NCBI RefSeq assembly: GCF_001611675.1
Contig: NZ_CP014766.1
Location: forward strand, 1,302,001 to 1,366,000
DNA from: Pontibacter akesuensis
GTDB lineage: Bacteria > Bacteroidota > Bacteroidia > Cytophagales > Hymenobacteraceae
DNA: 64,000 nt
Direction: 5' to 3'
The notes below the pieces were generated by a model. It searched no databases. It was not told the DNA's origin and worked only from the letters and a program-made list of their open reading frames with translations. Each line of letters starts with the position of its first letter. Within the stretch, counting starts at the first letter, position 1. Positions 51,209-59,655 of this stretch are shown piece after piece. The position numbers and the translations under genes were made by a program.

Positions 51209-52261
51209 CTATTGTTTCTTTGCCTCCTTAGCCTCTACTTCATTGTCGCCCAACTCCTGTCCAAAATCAGGCATACCGTCTTCTGTCCACTTCAATACAC
51301 GGGCACGGGTATGGCGGTTTGGATCGTAAAGTGGCTCGCCCTCAATTTCTTTGTAGTCGCGGGCATGGTAAATCATCACATCTGTTTTGCCGTCCTCAGC
51401 CACTGTAAAGCTGTTGTGCCCCGGCCCGAAACGCTTCAGCGCTTCGTTTGAAAAGAAAACCGGCTCAGGCAATTTGTTCCAGGAAGCAGGATCAAGCAGG
51501 TCGGCATTTGCATCGGCCCAAAGCAGGCCAATGGCATAGTTGGCATCGGTGGCACTGGCCGAGAAAGTTACAAACACTTTCCCGTTGCGGATAAGTACAG
51601 CCGGGGCCTCATTTACATTATGCCCCTGCCTTTCCCACGCATACTCAGGCACGGAAATAACCACCTGCTTGTCGCCTAGGGTGGTGGGGCTGGTCATCTC
51701 TGCAATGTACAAGCCTGTGTTTATCTCCTTGTCAGATGCCCTGTCGGTCCAGATCATGTAGCGCTGGCCTTTGTGCTCGAAGGTTGTGGCATCAAGGGAG
51801 AACTCATTCCTATTGCTTACAATCTCACCTTCCTCTACCCATTCGCCTGCTGTCGGATCCTCCGACGCGTTTGACAAAGCATACTTGCGTATCGCCCATT
51901 TATCCTCGGCTGAGCCGGCTGCAAAATAAATGTACCACTTGCCATCTATCCTGTGCATTTCAGGAGCCCAGATGTGGTTTCCCATGGGTCCTTCGGTATG
52001 TTTGCGCCACACCACCACCGGTTCTGCCTCTTTAATACCGTTAATCGTTTGTGCCTTGCGTATCTCGATGCGATCATACTCGGGTACGGTGGCTATAAAG
52101 TAATAAGTGCCATCGGCCGACCTGGTTACATGGGGGTCTGCCCGCTGCAAGGCAATGGGGTTGTCGAACTGGATCTTCTCCGACTCTTGCGGCGTGTTTG
52201 TGCATCCACTGATAAGAAGGAGCACCGCAAGCATGAGTTTCAAGCGTTTTATAGATTTCAT
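51209..52261 (-). CDS. glycoside hydrolase family 43 lipoprotein
   Basis: A 350-residue five-bladed propeller glycosidase with a lipoprotein signal (LMLAVLLLISGC, lipobox Cys20). Asp42 in RADPHVTRSADGTYYF is the likely general base. Further GH43 marks are YDRIEIRKAQTI, HIWAPEMHRIDGKWYIYFAA, NEAPAVLIRNGKVFVTFSAS with the likely catalytic Glu, and GPGHNSF. GH43 enzymes cleave arabinose or xylose from plant polysaccharides. A lipoprotein form would act at the cell surface or in the periplasm. A 41-base palindrome sits upstream and suggests regulated expression. Confidence 0.88.
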   Translation of the reverse strand: MKSIKRLKLMLAVLLLISGCTNTPQESEKIQFDNPIALQRADPHVTRSADGTYYFIATVPEYDRIEIRKAQTINGIKEAEPVVVWRKHTEGPMGNHIWAPEMHRIDGKWYIYFAAGSAEDKWAIRKYALSNASEDPTAGEWVEEGEIVSNRNEFSLDATTFEHKGQRYMIWTDRASDKEINTGLYIAEMTSPTTLGDKQVVISVPEYAWERQGHNVNEAPAVLIRNGKVFVTFSASATDANYAIGLLWADANADLLDPASWNKLPEPVFFSNEALKRFGPGHNSFTVAEDGKTDVMIYHARDYKEIEGEPLYDPNRHTRARVLKWTEDGMPDFGQELGDNEVEAKEAKKQ

Positions 52262-52290
52262 GTCGTTTTATTTGATGGTTCAAGAATAGT

Positions 52291-52298
52291 GATCTATA
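52291..52298 (-). promoter_or_regulatory. possible -7 box (TATTCTTG) for the GH43 gene
   Basis: One mismatch to TAnnTTTG, 30 bases before the GH43 ATG. The palindrome at 52311 would cover its -33 region. Confidence 0.35.
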
Positions 52299-52310
52299 GC
52301 TAACATCGCA

Positions 52311-52351
52311 TTGTTAATTATAAATGTAAAAACTACATTTATAATTAACAA
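52311..52351. promoter_or_regulatory. perfect 18-bp inverted repeat, candidate operator
   Basis: Arm TTGTTAATTATAAATGTA (52311-52328) and its exact complement (52334-52351) are separated by AAAAC. It lies 50-90 bases upstream of the GH43 start and 140 before the divergent SDR gene. The AT-rich symmetric form suits a dimeric repressor or activator site; it lacks a GC stem and T tail expected of a terminator. Confidence 0.65.
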
Positions 52352-52492
52352 GTATAATTCCTGCTACTTCATTGCCTCTCCTTTTCAAAGTCTTTGTGGT
52401 ATGATGCCGCACAAGCCCCCCGAACAGTACCAGCGCCCGTTGCACCCTACAGGAAAGCGTTGTATATTCACTTAGCAACAAGCCAATTCACG

Positions 52493-53269
52493 ATGCAAAC
52501 AGGAAAAGTTATACTTGTAGTTGGAGGCACCTCCGGTATCGGAAGCGCCACGGCGCAGTTAGCCGCTGAAAGAGGATACACTGTCGTTATAGCTGGCAGG
52601 GACCCGCAAAAGGCTGCACAGGTAATGAAAGCCATAAAGGAAAAAGGAGCTTTAGCACATTTTCTTCAGACCGATATCTCAGACAGCAGGCAGGTAGCGC
52701 ATCTGGTGGATGAAGTTGTCAGGCTTTACGGCAGGATGGACGCTGCCTGCAACAGTGCCGCGCTGGATGAAGGCGTGGGCGTTGCTTTGGCGGATGTGGA
52801 AGAGGAGGCTTATGATTACCAGATGGGCGTAAACCTGAAGGGAATCTGGCTGTGCATGAAGTACCAGATCCGGCAAATGCTGAAGCAAGGCGGCGGAAGT
52901 CTGGTGAATGTGTCGTCCATCAACGGGCTGGGTGGCGCACAGGGCGCTTCTATCTATTCTGCGGCAAAGAGCGGCATGCTGGGCCTCACCAAATCGGCTG
53001 CCCAGGAATATGCCACCGCTGGAATCAGGATAAACGCACTATGCGCAGGTGCTTTCAAAACACCGATGCTGGAGAATGTTTTTAAAAAGGCCAATCCGGA
53101 CAACCCCTCCCAGGTAGAGGAGCAGTACAAGGCTTTTATCCCGATGCAGCGCATTGGGCACCCTTCTGAAGCGGCGGAAGCGATACTCTGGTTGCTCTCT
53201 GACCAGGCCTCCTACATAACGGGGCACTCCATGATTATTGACGGCGGCTTCAGTTCCAGCTTCCGATAG
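52493..53269 (+). CDS. short-chain dehydrogenase/reductase
   Basis: A 258-residue classical SDR with Rossmann motif VVGGTSGIGSATAQ (GGxxxGIG), an NNA-like NSAALDE, catalytic Ser in NVSSINGLGG, and Tyr and Lys in YSAAKSGMLG. The C-terminal ITGHSMIIDGGFSS is typical. It uses NAD(P)H on an unknown alcohol or carbonyl compound. ATG at 52493 (MQTGKVILVVGG) fits; upstream in-frame codons are not supported. Divergent from the GH43 gene. Confidence 0.9.
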   Translation: MQTGKVILVVGGTSGIGSATAQLAAERGYTVVIAGRDPQKAAQVMKAIKEKGALAHFLQTDISDSRQVAHLVDEVVRLYGRMDAACNSAALDEGVGVALADVEEEAYDYQMGVNLKGIWLCMKYQIRQMLKQGGGSLVNVSSINGLGGAQGASIYSAAKSGMLGLTKSAAQEYATAGIRINALCAGAFKTPMLENVFKKANPDNPSQVEEQYKAFIPMQRIGHPSEAAEAILWLLSDQASYITGHSMIIDGGFSSSFR

Positions 53270-53429
53270 ACTTTTGCAGGGTAAGCCACACATTGCCCAA
53301 TAATCACCAGCAGCACCTTGAAACATAACCGCTCTATACTTGTAAAGAAACAGTAGCTGTGGACCAGAAGCCAGGTGCTTTGGTTCTAAGCAAAGGTTTC
53401 ATTTTTTCCATCTACATAGCGCATAGCGT

Positions 53430-54347
53430 ATGGAAAACCGGCATTGGCCTGAACTGAACTACAGCGAGGCAAAGGAGACTTACCAGACCATCCATTTATG
53501 GTCGCAGATAGTTGGCAAAATCAAATTGGGGCTACTGCCGTGGATAAACCATTCGTGGCATGTGGCGCTGCTGCTTACTCCACACGGGCTAACAACCGGC
53601 GACCTGCCCGCCCCCGGGAAGCATTTTCAAATTGACCTTGACTTTATCCACCACCAGCTACGGGTACAGACAAGCCAGGGAGAAAAGCGTGAAATTAACT
53701 TGGCCAGCTTATCGGTTGCCGCCTGCTATACTGAGCTACTGGCCTTGCTGAAAGCGTTGGATATTGAAGTGACAATTTACCCTATACCCTCCGAAATGAA
53801 GGATCCTACGCCCTTTCCGGAGGACGAGCAGCACGCCACGTATAACCCAACCCATGCCACAAACCTGCACACAGCCATGCTGTCGGCCAGTAAAGTATTC
53901 ACCCAATTCCGATCTGAATTCAGTGGCAAATGCAGCCCGGTCCATTTCTTCTGGGGCAGCTATGATTTAGCAGTTACGCGCTTTTCCGGACGTGAGGCCC
54001 CGCCGCATCCGGGCGGTATCCCGAACCTGCCCGACTGGGTGGCCCGGGAAGCCTACTCGCAGGAGGTGAGCAGCTGTGGCTTTTGGCCCGGAAGTGAGGC
54101 CTTACCGTTTGCCGCCTTTTACAGCTATATGTATCCGGAGCCAGAGGGCTTTAAGCAAGCGTCGATAAAGCCTGAAGCAGGATATTATACTACCGATTTA
54201 GGAGAGTTTATACTTCCCTATGCAGCCGTGCGACAGGCCGAAAACCCAGAGGAGCTGTTACTGGAGTTCCTGCATAGTACCTACACGGTCGGCGCCGATT
54301 TGGCTAACTGGGACAGGGCGCGTTTAGAACTGCAACTGGGAAAGTAG
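53430..54347 (+). CDS. DUF5996 family protein
   Basis: A 305-residue soluble protein. WPELNYSEAKETYQTIHLWS, GKIKLGLLPWINHSWHVAL, HFFWGSYDLAVTRFSGR and the C-terminal HSTYTVGADLANWDR are the conserved stretches of this family, which has no assigned function. Normal length. Monocistronic. Confidence 0.85.
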   Translation: MENRHWPELNYSEAKETYQTIHLWSQIVGKIKLGLLPWINHSWHVALLLTPHGLTTGDLPAPGKHFQIDLDFIHHQLRVQTSQGEKREINLASLSVAACYTELLALLKALDIEVTIYPIPSEMKDPTPFPEDEQHATYNPTHATNLHTAMLSASKVFTQFRSEFSGKCSPVHFFWGSYDLAVTRFSGREAPPHPGGIPNLPDWVAREAYSQEVSSCGFWPGSEALPFAAFYSYMYPEPEGFKQASIKPEAGYYTTDLGEFILPYAAVRQAENPEELLLEFLHSTYTVGADLANWDRARLELQLGK

Positions 54348-54615
54348 CCAAACCCGTCTTCTGCTCCCTCAATTTGGGCAGGGCCTAACCGCTATCGCTA
54401 ATCAAATGCGCTTAAAACGACTCTTCCTTTGATAACCTATTTGCTCTAATTATATTAGCTAAAGGTTATACTTTGCGGGCAGCAAAAGCGGATCATACTT
54501 CAGGAGAAAACGTTTGCCGCAAAGTATGGCCACTGCCCTGGTGAAGCAGTTGAGTAAATATGATACACCAGTATGACGCATACTACACACTTCCTTACAT
54601 AAGCATATAGAAAGC

Positions 54616-54969
54616 ATGAAAACATTTACTCTGACGCCGGTACTGCTCCTGTTAGCTGCCACAGGCTATGCCCAGACCTCTACTTAAAAGCCAGCACAAT
54701 TTCCTTCTATTGATTACAAAGCGCTTCACCTGCAGTACATTGGAAAAGATTCCACGTCGGTGCTGGAGCGTATTGGTTACAATGGGCTGGGCAGCAACTC
54801 ACTTCAGCAGCCTTCTGTTGCTGGTCTACCCGCAGAAGTGGAAGCAGCACCAGACCTGAATTATAAAATGCCCATCATGCGGCCAAACCCTGCCACTGAC
54901 TTTCAGCTGCTTGCGATCAAACCAGATTCTTCCATCCATTACCACCTCCTGATTATAAAACCGGAATAG
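54616..54969 (+). pseudogene. secreted-protein gene with an in-frame stop after the signal peptide
   Basis: From ATG 54616 the frame encodes a perfect signal peptide (MKTFTLTPVLLLLAATGYAQ) and then stops at TAA 54685-54687 (codon 24). The same frame stays open for another 93 codons to TAG 54967. The second part has the flavour of a small secreted protein, with NYKMPIMRPNP and SIHYHLLIIKPE. A single base change could have made the stop. An assembly error is possible. Confidence 0.7.
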
Positions 54970-55056
54970 GGTCGCTTTTTCCCCTTAGAAAAACAAGTAT
55001 ACCTGCGTTTGCCCAGCTCCACAACTCGCAAAAACCCCGACCTCAAGCATCAAGCG

Positions 55057-56784
55057 ATGAAAACACCCTACGCCTGTCAACAAGCGGGCAAGCAGCTTCT
55101 CTTTGTTTTAGCGCTCCTTTTGGCTAACCACATCGCCCAGTCACAAGGCTCCCGCGCCGTAACCCAGGATATTCAGCAGCATTTCATTCCTCTGTCTGGC
55201 TCACCCGAAATACTTCCGCCAGCGTTCCTGCAAAAGCTGGAGGGCAAGCGATTAGTTGGTTTGGGAGAAGCAACCCATGGCACTGCCGAGTTCGAGCAAA
55301 TGTTCTCCCTCCTGGCCAGGAGCTTGGTGCTGGAGCGGGGTTTCAACGTCGTTATACTTGCAGAGGCCAACTTTTACGACACGCGCGCCCTGAACGATTA
55401 TGTGGTGTACGGTAAGGGGAATGCGGAAACAGCCGTCCGGCACATACGCCACAGCCCTACTTTACTCGTGGATGATGAGGAAGCCAGAAAGCTTGCCGAA
55501 TGGATTCGCGCGCACAACAGGACAAAAGTCGTAGAAGACCGGGTGTGGATGCTCGGAATAGATGCCATGGCTCTTGGCGGGGGAGCCTACAATGCTTTGA
55601 AGCTGTGCCGTGAGCGAAACATCCCGCTGCCACCAGCAACGCACCAGTACCTAAGCGAGCTCGCTTCCCTTTCGGCTGACATGTATGAGAACTATGCCAG
55701 AACGCTCCCGCTGGATACGGCCCTTGCCAGGTTAGCTCCTTTGCTACGGGCTGTGCAGCACCAAAAATACAAGCCTGATTTAAATGAAGAACAGCAATGG
55801 TTGCTGCAGAGTGTGATGACGCTGGAAAAGGCAATCAGTTTCCTATACGACCACCATGTAAAGCACGAATGGTCTAAGCAGCAGTTCCGGGACGAAGCCA
55901 TGCTTGCCAACATTAAATGGGTGCTTGAAAGAAGGCCTGCTGCCAAAATGATAATTTATGGGCATAACGGACACATGGGGAAAGAAGTAGGCTATCAGTT
56001 CTTCAACGGCTACACGCACCTGGGTGGCTTGTTGCATAGCACTTACGGAAAAGACTTCTATGCTATCTGCACCGAAGCCCATGCCGGTAGCTTCTGGGCC
56101 GGAAAAGACAACCCAACCAGCAGCATAGCTCAAAACAAGAAAAAGATTGGCCTTGCCATCGGACAGGCTGTTGACGCCCCTGCCGGCTTGCTGGAATTAA
56201 ACGCCACACCTGCGCTTACAGCATACTTCAACAGCCCCTTGTACATGACCTTCGGCAACCTTACCGGCACCAATTATTCTCCTGCCAGCACAGTAAATCT
56301 CGCGTCGGCTTTCGACGCTTTGCTCTTTGTGAGGGAGTCCACACCGAAAGTGCCTGTCAAACCAAAATCTGCCTTAAAAAGATTCTCCTTCAACCTGGTA
56401 ATGCAGCCAGCGCAACTAGCACAGTTGGCAGAGAAAGAAAGCATTTCTGTTTCTGTCCAGAGCGGGCACACGCCATTAGGAACATCGTTGTCGGGTGAGG
56501 GAGCCTATGTGAGTCTGATGTTTTTAGACAGCCAGAACCAAATAGTAGGCTATCAGGCGACGTGGTTAACGGCGGACATGAAACTGCATGAACAGCACTA
56601 CCCGCTTCCACCGGGTTCAGCCAGAATGATGCTGACCGTGACGGGCAGTAACGTGGCAGAACTGCACCTGGCTGACCTGCAGGTGAACGGCATCAAAATA
56701 GACCTTAGCAAAATGAAATACTATGGCGAGGGTTATGACACAAGTATAGCGGCAGGCAGAATCGTACTCAAAGAAAGAGGATAA
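55057..56784 (+). CDS. secreted erythromycin-esterase-like protein
   Basis: A 575-residue protein with a signal peptide (LLFVLALLLANHIAQSQ). The PF05139-type domain covers residues 35-420, with LVGLGEATHGTAEFEQMF (the conserved Glu and His), ILAEANFYDTRALNDYV, WMLGIDAMALGG and IIYGHNGHMGKEVG. An additional C-terminal beta domain (about 440-575) is present. Relatives hydrolyse macrolide lactones or have unknown substrates, so resistance should not be assumed. ATG at 55057 is used. Confidence 0.82.
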   Translation: MKTPYACQQAGKQLLFVLALLLANHIAQSQGSRAVTQDIQQHFIPLSGSPEILPPAFLQKLEGKRLVGLGEATHGTAEFEQMFSLLARSLVLERGFNVVILAEANFYDTRALNDYVVYGKGNAETAVRHIRHSPTLLVDDEEARKLAEWIRAHNRTKVVEDRVWMLGIDAMALGGGAYNALKLCRERNIPLPPATHQYLSELASLSADMYENYARTLPLDTALARLAPLLRAVQHQKYKPDLNEEQQWLLQSVMTLEKAISFLYDHHVKHEWSKQQFRDEAMLANIKWVLERRPAAKMIIYGHNGHMGKEVGYQFFNGYTHLGGLLHSTYGKDFYAICTEAHAGSFWAGKDNPTSSIAQNKKKIGLAIGQAVDAPAGLLELNATPALTAYFNSPLYMTFGNLTGTNYSPASTVNLASAFDALLFVRESTPKVPVKPKSALKRFSFNLVMQPAQLAQLAEKESISVSVQSGHTPLGTSLSGEGAYVSLMFLDSQNQIVGYQATWLTADMKLHEQHYPLPPGSARMMLTVTGSNVAELHLADLQVNGIKIDLSKMKYYGEGYDTSIAAGRIVLKERG

Positions 56785-56910
56785 AAGTTAATTTCCCGCA
56801 CTGGAGCGGGTACTGCCGCTTTCCCTGATGCCCCTTCCTCAAAGTATGCTGCAGATGCTTGCAGCTGTACTGGCTGCCTTATGTTATACTTGCGCCGGGA
56901 GCAAGGAAGC

Positions 56911-56966
56911 TGCAAAAACAAAAGAGGCAGAAAACGAGGCTTATCGCCCTGCTTCCTGCCTCTTTC
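56911..56966 (-). terminator. terminator for the small lipoprotein gene
   Basis: Stem AAAGAGGCAG / CTGCCTCTTT with a 25-base loop; the minus strand continues with TGTTTTTGC. Confidence 0.6.
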
Positions 56967-56981
56967 TGGTGTTCAGCTATA

Positions 56982-57227
56982 CTAGTTGTTGATCTTGATA
57001 TCTACTTTCTTGGTTTCGAGTGATCCTCCGTCAGGCCCGATCTTTATGGTTGTTCCCTTCTCCTTCTCCACAACAACCTTCTCAACCGGTGCCTCCACCT
57101 GCACCACTTTCACGGTTTCTGTTTCGGTGGCTTTTTCTACTACCTCAACCTGTTCCGCTTCGGGTTGGTTGTTGCAGCCAACAGTTAGGAATAGGGCACA
57201 CGCACTTAGGGCATAAATAAACTTCAT
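56982..57227 (-). CDS. small lipoprotein rich in Val, Glu and Lys
   Basis: An 81-residue lipoprotein: MKFIYALSACALFLTVGC with lipobox Cys18. The mature part is repetitive (VEVVEKATETETVKVVQVEA, PVEKVVVEKEKG) and ends GGSLETKKVDIKINN. No family recognised; probably an extended envelope tether or a small beta protein. A -7 box lies upstream. Confidence 0.7.
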   Translation of the reverse strand: MKFIYALSACALFLTVGCNNQPEAEQVEVVEKATETETVKVVQVEAPVEKVVVEKEKGTTIKIGPDGGSLETKKVDIKINN

Positions 57228-57588
57228 ACTATTACGATCTTATAAAAGTGACGACAAACAAAAATAGATAAAGCTTAAAGTCCTGATTCGGACCAGAGGG
57301 GATAGTACTTTCTTGCCTTGTACAAGGTAAGCATTTAAAGGCAGAGTAACTAGCTGTGCACTATATATTAAATGTTTATTTAAAGGGGCACAGACAAAAA
57401 CGTTATCGGGAAGTATAACCGTCAATTGCATGCCTGCCTGGCTTTACCGGCACCTGCAGGCCGGCTATGCCCACATTGGTTGCCAAAGCCTGAATTATGC
57501 CTATATTCGTAAATCATGCGTAATGTACTCGGGCTATATTTTCCTTTGCGCCTGCACAAAACGCTTCTGCATCCTTAACTTCACTTCT
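57228..57588. other. upstream region of the amidohydrolase gene
   Basis: About 360 bases. It holds the -7 box of the small lipoprotein, an octamer at 57411, and an open frame from ATG 57430 that runs into the amidohydrolase; that part does not resemble the family and is treated as untranslated. No repeat family. Confidence 0.5.
57259..57266 (-). promoter_or_regulatory. candidate -7 box (TATTTTTG) for the small lipoprotein
   Basis: Exact TAnnTTTG on the minus strand, 31 bases before the ATG. Confidence 0.4.
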
Positions 57589-59025
57589 ATGACTAGAATT
57601 ATACTTATCTGCCTGGGCCTTGCTTTTATACTTGGTAGCTGCCAGCGCACTAAAAACGGAACCGCTGCCCGTGCGGAAAAGGAGACCTACGACCTGCTGC
57701 TGCTGAACGCCACTGTTGTGGATGTCGCGTCTGGCTCTCTGACACCCGGCCAGCTGATCGCCATTTCCAACGACACGATCCGGATGGTGGACGCTACAGC
57801 CAACCGCGACAAGTATGAGGCTCAGCAGGTAATAGACGCCAGCGGCAAATACGTGATGCCCGGCCTTTGGGACATGCATGTGCACTTCAGAGGCGGCGAT
57901 TCGCTTATCGCTGAAAACAAGAACCTCCTTCCCCTGTACCTGGCCTATGGTGTTACTACCGTTCGGGATGCCGGCGGCGACATAGTACCCAGCGTACTCA
58001 GCTGGCGCGAGCAGATCAAAAACGGAAACCTGCAAGGTCCTACCATTTTTACGCCCGGTCCGAAACTGGATGGCGCCGCCCCGGCTTGGGCAGGCTCCAT
58101 CGAGGTAGTGAATGCAGGTGATATTGAAGCTGCTCTCGATTCGCTGGAGAAGCTGCAGGTAGACTATGTGAAGATGTACGACGGCAGCCTGACCAAAGAG
58201 GCCTTCTACGGCATTATACAGGCCGCCGAGAAGCGCGGCATGAAAACAACCGGGCACATGCCCCTGTCCGCCGATATTGTGCAGGCCATTGACTACGGCC
58301 TCGACGGTTCGGAGCACATGTACTACACCCTGAAGGCCACCTCGCCGTTGGCCGATAGCCTCACCAAACTGAACCTGGGCTACGGCATGATGAACCAGAT
58401 AGTAAATTCGTTTGACCCGCAGCTTGCCCGCGAGGTGTACGCGAAGATGAAAGCAAACAACGTATATATCACCCCTACCTTGCACATCGGGAAAGTGCTT
58501 TCTGAGCTCCTGGACACCGACCACAGCCGGGATACGCTATTGCCTTACATGGGCAGCGGCATACAGCAGACGTACCAGCGAAGAATAGAGGGCGCCAAAC
58601 GGGCGGGCAGAAGTGGCAGCGACGCGCGGCAGAAGATGGCCCAGCTCAACATGGACATGATCGTGCCGATGTATGAAGCAGGTGTGAACATTGTTGCCGG
58701 CTCTGATGCGGGCCCTTCCAACTCGTATGTGTACCCGGGAGAATCGCTGCACGGCGAACTTCAAAGTTTGGTGAAGGCGGGGCTCTCCCCGCAACAGGCT
58801 TTGGTTACCTCTGTCATCAACGGCCCTAAATTTTTCGGTTTGGAGAACTCCTACGGAAGCATCGAAAAAGGAAAAGTGGCAGACCTGCTCCTGCTGAACG
58901 CAAACCCACTCCAGAACATCGCCAACACCAGCAACATAGCAGTGGTGGTAAAAGGCGGCAGGGTACACGACCAACAGGCAATCAACCGGATGCTGCAGGC
59001 GGTGAAAGCTAATAACAGGAAGTAA
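57589..59025 (+). CDS. amidohydrolase family lipoprotein
   Basis: A 478-residue metal-dependent hydrolase with a lipoprotein signal (IILICLGLAFILGSC, lipobox Cys18). The first metal motif is HVHF in GLWDMHVHFRGG. The bridging Lys is probably in DYVKMYDGS. Further His residues are in GHMPLSAD and DGSEHMY, and the Asp in NIVAGSDAGPSN. It resembles imidazolonepropionase/prolidase-like amidohydrolases. The substrate is unknown but the enzyme is extracytoplasmic. Its last 45 bases are repeated at 59442. Confidence 0.85.
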   Translation: MTRIILICLGLAFILGSCQRTKNGTAARAEKETYDLLLLNATVVDVASGSLTPGQLIAISNDTIRMVDATANRDKYEAQQVIDASGKYVMPGLWDMHVHFRGGDSLIAENKNLLPLYLAYGVTTVRDAGGDIVPSVLSWREQIKNGNLQGPTIFTPGPKLDGAAPAWAGSIEVVNAGDIEAALDSLEKLQVDYVKMYDGSLTKEAFYGIIQAAEKRGMKTTGHMPLSADIVQAIDYGLDGSEHMYYTLKATSPLADSLTKLNLGYGMMNQIVNSFDPQLAREVYAKMKANNVYITPTLHIGKVLSELLDTDHSRDTLLPYMGSGIQQTYQRRIEGAKRAGRSGSDARQKMAQLNMDMIVPMYEAGVNIVAGSDAGPSNSYVYPGESLHGELQSLVKAGLSPQQALVTSVINGPKFFGLENSYGSIEKGKVADLLLLNANPLQNIANTSNIAVVVKGGRVHDQQAINRMLQAVKANNRK

Positions 59026-59072
59026 TATACTTGTCTGCTATTTGCCACTGCTCGCAAGTGAATATATAAAAA

Positions 59073-59405
59073 ATGGACTCTAAGAATATCTATATTGCAT
59101 ACATGCACTTTTCTAATAATATAGAATGGAAAATGCACAGAGAAACTGAATGGATGTATTTAGGAGTCGGAAAAGAGTTCAGAGAAGTCGAGGCCGTTGA
59201 ACTAGTTAACTCTTTCTTCAGCGAAAACGATATATTCTTTATTACCGACAGACATAATTCATTTATGATCGGCAAGAGCGAGGCAATATTAAAGGTTAAA
59301 GAATATATAGCGGAAAATGATCCAGTTCTTGCCAACAAAGACTTTAGCAAGATGATAGAGTACAACAAAATAGGAGTTGTAAGAAAAGGACAAAGAAGTC
59401 TTTAA
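59073..59405 (+). CDS. AT-rich small hypothetical protein
   Basis: A 110-residue soluble protein without signal peptide (MDSKNIYIAYMHFSNNIEWK), with KEFREVEAVELVNSFFSEND and KVKEYIAENDPVLANKDFSK. No family recognised. Codons are clearly more AT-rich than those of the flanking genes. It lies between the amidohydrolase gene and the duplicated 3' end of that gene, which suggests insertion or a rearranged paralogue. Confidence 0.55.
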   Translation: MDSKNIYIAYMHFSNNIEWKMHRETEWMYLGVGKEFREVEAVELVNSFFSENDIFFITDRHNSFMIGKSEAILKVKEYIAENDPVLANKDFSKMIEYNKIGVVRKGQRSL

Positions 59406-59441
59406 CTTTAAAAAAGTATGATGCTTAATCATTTTCAAGTA

Positions 59442-59486
59442 ATCAATCAGATGCTGCAGGCGGTGAAGGCTAATGACGGGAAGTGA
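59442..59486 (+). pseudogene. duplicated 3' end of the amidohydrolase gene
   Basis: 45 bases match the last 45 bases of the amidohydrolase gene (58981-59025) at 39 positions, and all six differences are transitions. The frame is kept: INQMLQAVKANDGK then stop, against INRMLQAVKANNRK. The match fades upstream. It is either a remnant of a second paralogue or a duplication made when the small AT-rich gene arrived. Confidence 0.75.
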
Positions 59487-59616
59487 GTAGGGATTGTTTA
59501 TACTTGACAACAAGGGTATAGGTGGAAAACAGGGAAATGCTTTGCTTCTCTGCTATACTTCCAACCCTGCACTAACTCTGATTTAGAATTAAGCTTTCCA
59601 CTATCTTCCGCTTCCT

Positions 59617-59624
59617 TACCTTTG
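59617..59624 (+). promoter_or_regulatory. candidate -7 box (TACCTTTG) for the ABC ATPase
   Basis: Exact TAnnTTTG, 31 bases before the ATG. Confidence 0.45.
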
Positions 59625-59655
59625 CAGCAAACACTTAGGCCTGATTAATTTGTTT

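Noticed and set aside
54760..54969. A separate 69-codon gene
   Set aside because: It is the same frame as the signal peptide at 54616, so a pseudogene with one stop is a better reading.
55057..56784. Macrolide-resistance gene
   Set aside because: The family contains many enzymes of unknown substrate; a secreted form with an extra C-terminal domain is not evidence of resistance.
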